From NCBI GenBank assembly GCA_963761775.1, contig CAVXIF010000011.1:434001-498000 (forward strand): DNA of 64,000 bases. The letters run 5' to 3'. How positions within the stretch are numbered: the first letter of the stretch is position 1; each line of letters starts with the position of its first letter. The position numbers and the translations under genes were made by a program. The DNA comes from Parerythrobacter_A sp963761775 (lineage in GTDB: Bacteria; Pseudomonadota; Alphaproteobacteria; Sphingomonadales; Sphingomonadaceae). A model generated the notes under the pieces. That model saw only the letters and a list, made by a program, of their open reading frames with translations. It ran no database searches and was not told the origin of the DNA. This document shows positions 61,651-64,000 of this stretch, one piece after another.

Positions 61651-62822
61651 CGGAGCATGCCTTCTTCTACGCGCGTTGGGCGAACGGTGGCGATGGTGCC
61701 GCGCGGCGTGCCGTCGGGCACCGCCACGCGGGCGAAGGCGGGCGTGTAGCCGGTGCCGTCGGCCTCGGCCAGCACCTGCGTTTCCTTGCCCACTTGCGCG
61801 GCCAGCCATGCGTCGCGCGCGGTGCGGACGTCGGCGCGCAGTTCGGCGGCGCGGGCCTTTACGATGGCACGATCCACCTGCGGCATTCGCGCGGCAGGGG
61901 TGCCGGGGCGGGGCGAGTAGGGGAAGATATGACCGTGGACGATATCGAGTTCGGCGATGATGGAGCGGTTCGCCGCATGCGCCGCATCGCTCTCGGTCGG
62001 GAACCCGGCGATGAGGTCGGCGCCGACGGCAAGGTCGGGGCGGCGCGCTTTCAGCCGCTGGACCAGCGACACCGCATCGTGGCGCAAGTGGCGGCGCTTC
62101 ATGCGTTTCAGGATCAGGTCGTCGCCATGCTGGAGCGATAGGTGCAAATGCGGCATCAGGCGCGGCTCGCTTGCAAACAGCTCTTCCAGCAGCGGGTCGA
62201 TCTCCACCCCGTCCAGCGACGACATGCGCAGGCGTTTCAGCGCGGGAAACGCGCGCAGGATCGACTCCATCAAAGCGCCCAGCGGCGGTGTATCGGGCAG
62301 GTCGTGCCCCCACGAGGTCACATCCACGCCGGTCAGCACGACTTCCGCCGCGCCCTGTTCCAGATGGTGCTCCACGTCGCGCAATACAGCGGCAATGGGT
62401 TGCGACCGGCTGGCCCCGCGCCCCTGCGGGATGATGCAGAAGGTGCAGGCGTGGTCGCACCCGTTCTGCACTGCCACGAAGGCGCGGGTGCGGCGCATCG
62501 GTTCGACATGCACGGGTGCGGGGACATTCCAGCTGCGCGGGTCGAGCTTGGCGGTGTTGGGGATCAGGCCGTCCACCTCCGGCATGGCCGCCAGCTCGTC
62601 GCGCGCGACTTCCGCGGCGCAGCCTGTCACTAGAATGCGCGCATCGGGCCGGTCGCGGCGGGCGCGGCGGATGGCCTGCCGGGTCTGGCGCACCGCTTCG
62701 GTGGTGACGGCGCAGCTGTTGATGGCGACGACATTGTCTTCGCCCGCCAGCAAGTCGCCGATGCGCTCGCTTTCGGCGATGTTCAGCCGACAGCCGAGCG
62801 ATATGACCGCAGCTTCTTTCAT
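61647..62822 (-). CDS. mtaB: tRNA t6A37 methylthiotransferase MtaB
   Basis: Radical-SAM enzyme that converts t6A37 to ms2t6A37 in tRNAs reading ANN codons. The 391-residue protein has the UPF0004 domain (ISLGCRLNIAESERIGDLL, NSCAVTTEA), the radical-SAM cluster motif QNGCDHACTFCIIPQGRGASRS and the HTH-like RPDLAVGADLIAGFPTE region; a TRAM domain follows at the C-terminus. It overlaps dapF and ftsY by 4 bp each. Confidence 0.94.
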   Translation of the reverse strand: MKEAAVISLGCRLNIAESERIGDLLAGEDNVVAINSCAVTTEAVRQTRQAIRRARRDRPDARILVTGCAAEVARDELAAMPEVDGLIPNTAKLDPRSWNVPAPVHVEPMRRTRAFVAVQNGCDHACTFCIIPQGRGASRSQPIAAVLRDVEHHLEQGAAEVVLTGVDVTSWGHDLPDTPPLGALMESILRAFPALKRLRMSSLDGVEIDPLLEELFASEPRLMPHLHLSLQHGDDLILKRMKRRHLRHDAVSLVQRLKARRPDLAVGADLIAGFPTESDAAHAANRSIIAELDIVHGHIFPYSPRPGTPAARMPQVDRAIVKARAAELRADVRTARDAWLAAQVGKETQVLAEADGTGYTPAFARVAVPDGTPRGTIATVRPTRVEEGMLR

Positions 62823-63622
62823 ATCTCAAAAGTGCCGCGATAACTTTCCTGCGCCGGTCCGGTCATCGTGATGGTGCCGCCCGCCTGCCATGCAATGGTC
62901 AGCGTACCGCCGGGCAGGGTGACGTCGACGGGCGACGTGACCAGCCCGCGCCGGATGGCGGCAACTGCCGTGGCACAGGCCCCCGTACCGCACGCCTGCG
63001 TCAGCCCCGCACCGCGTTCCCACACGCGCAATGCAATGCCGCCGTCGGTGACGCTGGCGACGTTGACGTTCACGCCTTCGAGGAACAGCGGGTCGGTTTC
63101 GATGGTCGGGCCAATCTGCGCGAGGTCGATGTCCGCCGCGTCGGGCACGAAGAACACGATGTGCGGGTTGCCGACATTGACCGCGTCGGGCGCTTCGAGG
63201 CCCTCCCACCCGACAGGCATGGCGCGGGTGTCCATCGAATAGGCGAGCGGGATGGTGTTCCAGGCAAATTGCGGCTCGCCCATATCGACGCTTGCCCCGC
63301 CATCGGAAGGCGAAAGCGCGATGACGCCGCCCGCCGTTTCCACCCTCGCGGCGTGTCCATGCAGCAGCGCGACGCAGCGCGCCGCGTTGCCGCAGGCTTC
63401 CACCTCGCCGCCGCCGCTGTTGAAAATCCGCATCCGGAAATCCGCGCCATCTTCGGTGGCAGGCTCCAGCCGGATCAGCTGGTCGAAGCCGATGCCGCGA
63501 TACCGGTCCGCCAGCGCGATGACGGTGGTTTCGGGGAGGTCGGGCAGTGTTTCGTCGCGGGCATCCAGCACGACGAAATCATTTCCCAGCCCATGCATTT
63601 TTATGAAGGGAACGCGCGCCAT
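62819..63622 (-). CDS. dapF: diaminopimelate epimerase
   Basis: Epimerises LL-DAP to meso-DAP for lysine and peptidoglycan. The 267-residue protein has FIKMHGLGNDFVVLDARDE (start), EACGNAARCVALL with the first catalytic Cys and TQACGTGACATAVAAI with the second. ATG 63622 is used; an ATG at 63634 would add 4 residues. It heads the dapF-mtaB-ftsY-yciB operon. Confidence 0.96.
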   Translation of the reverse strand: MARVPFIKMHGLGNDFVVLDARDETLPDLPETTVIALADRYRGIGFDQLIRLEPATEDGADFRMRIFNSGGGEVEACGNAARCVALLHGHAARVETAGGVIALSPSDGGASVDMGEPQFAWNTIPLAYSMDTRAMPVGWEGLEAPDAVNVGNPHIVFFVPDAADIDLAQIGPTIETDPLFLEGVNVNVASVTDGGIALRVWERGAGLTQACGTGACATAVAAIRRGLVTSPVDVTLPGGTLTIAWQAGGTITMTGPAQESYRGTFEI

Positions 63623-63689
63623 ATGCGCCCGCATCTATGCGGCGGGTCGGCCTGCGTCCAGAGCTGTGTGCAGAGCGGCGTCCGGCATA

Positions 63690-64000
63690 TCAGGCTGACC
63701 GTGCTGCGGACGGCGTGTCGTTTATGACAGCATGTTCTGCTGCGATCACAGGCGCTTCACTCAGCAGACCTGCTTCCGCCAGCCGCGTCGTCACATCGGC
63801 GGCGGTTTCGGGGCGGCCATAGAGATAACCCTGCCCCTTGAGCTGACCCTTGCCGCGCAACGCCTTCAGGATCTTGCCGTCCTCGATTCCTTCGGCGGTA
63901 ATCGGCAGGCCAAGCCCTTCGCCCAGCGAGATAATCGCCTCGATCAGCTTCTGATTGCCATCTTCCGCATTCAGTTCGCCCACGAAGCTGCGGTCGATTT
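63690..64000 (-). CDS. EAL domain c-di-GMP phosphodiesterase, C-terminal part (runs off window)
   Basis: About 103 codons of the C-terminal end of an EAL domain, the frame being open at the window edge. Visible signatures: IDRSFVGEL, LIEAIISLGEGLGLPITAEGIED (the loop with the conserved Glu) and GQGYLYGRPETAADV, the end motif of active EAL domains. The enzyme would hydrolyse c-di-GMP; whether a GGDEF or sensor domain precedes it is outside the window. It lies upstream of dapF on the same strand. Confidence 0.85.
   Translation of the reverse strand, partial: IDRSFVGELNAEDGNQKLIEAIISLGEGLGLPITAEGIEDGKILKALRGKGQLKGQGYLYGRPETAADVTTRLAEAGLLSEAPVIAAEHAVINDTPSAARSA

Noticed and set aside
60727..62829. 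700-codon minus-strand frame apparently fusing a long N-terminal region to FtsY
   Set aside because: The upstream part is out of frame with mtaB and matches nothing; FtsY starts normally at 61650.
1..64000. Search for CRISPR arrays, IS elements, integrases and prophage structural genes
   Set aside because: No regularly spaced repeats, transposase or integrase motifs, or phage structural genes were seen on either strand; the holin-like gene stands alone.

Overview
The window is GC-rich, gene-dense chromosomal DNA from an alphaproteobacterium, most likely a sphingomonad of the Erythrobacteraceae/Sphingomonadaceae type. The clues are the gene families and their order (tandem secDF after yajC, dnaX-ebfC behind the SRP RNA, a complex I NDUFS4-type accessory subunit, a WalW-type deacetylase), two alphaproteobacterial LexA boxes of the form GTTC-N7-GTTC, and a bamA-ompH-fabZ junction from which lpxD and lpxA are absent, as expected in lineages that carry glycosphingolipids instead of LPS. 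No prophage, transposon, CRISPR array or genomic island is visible; nearly everything is housekeeping.

Layout. 1-4.7 kb: edge of a MATE pump, two tRNAs, a polysaccharide deacetylase with a histidine-kinase-like protein, and an Lrp/AsnC regulator. 4.8-8.5 kb: a stress-type protein, then accC-accB-aroQ and a GTA-type holin on the minus strand, then tRNA-Pro. 8.6-11.6 kb: yajC-secD-secF. 11.6-17.8 kb: glycosyltransferase, XRE regulator, DUF6456 protein, GST, NTF2-like protein, Uup ATPase, SIMPL protein. 17.8-21.2 kb: PepSY protein, response regulator, sensor kinase and an arginine-rich lipoprotein. 21.2-29.1 kb: chorismate mutase, polyprenyl diphosphate synthase, HrpB, complex I subunit, a repeat protein, SRP RNA, dnaX, ebfC, class II aldolase. 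29.3-34.3 kb: lon, HU, lipoprotein, rlmB, tRNA-Tyr. 34.3-37.4 kb: KAS III-like enzyme, psd, pssA and a small membrane protein behind two LexA boxes. 37.6-50.3 kb: the translation/envelope block rpsB-tsf, pyrH-frr-uppS-cdsA-dxr-rseP-bamA-ompH-fabZ, then rpmE. 50.3-57.8 kb: ABM protein, 2OG-Fe oxygenase, tRNA-His, amino-acid dehydrogenase, and the ccmCDEFGHI cytochrome c maturation operon. 57.9-64 kb: kup, then a minus-strand operon dapF-mtaB-ftsY-yciB and the edge of an EAL protein.

Two themes stand out. First, five otherwise well-conserved genes (accC, uup, lon, cdsA and the 2OG-Fe oxygenase) are each broken by one single-base indel. Several should be essential, so sequence error is the most economical explanation. 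Second, the most promising undescribed element is a 79-codon single-helix membrane protein (37102-37341, minus) whose upstream region carries two perfect GTTC-N7-GTTC boxes 26 bp apart. This suggests a DNA-damage-inducible membrane peptide, possibly analogous in role to the SOS division inhibitors of Caulobacter.

Starts were chosen from visible Shine-Dalgarno sequences, overlaps and remembered family N-termini. No database search was run.
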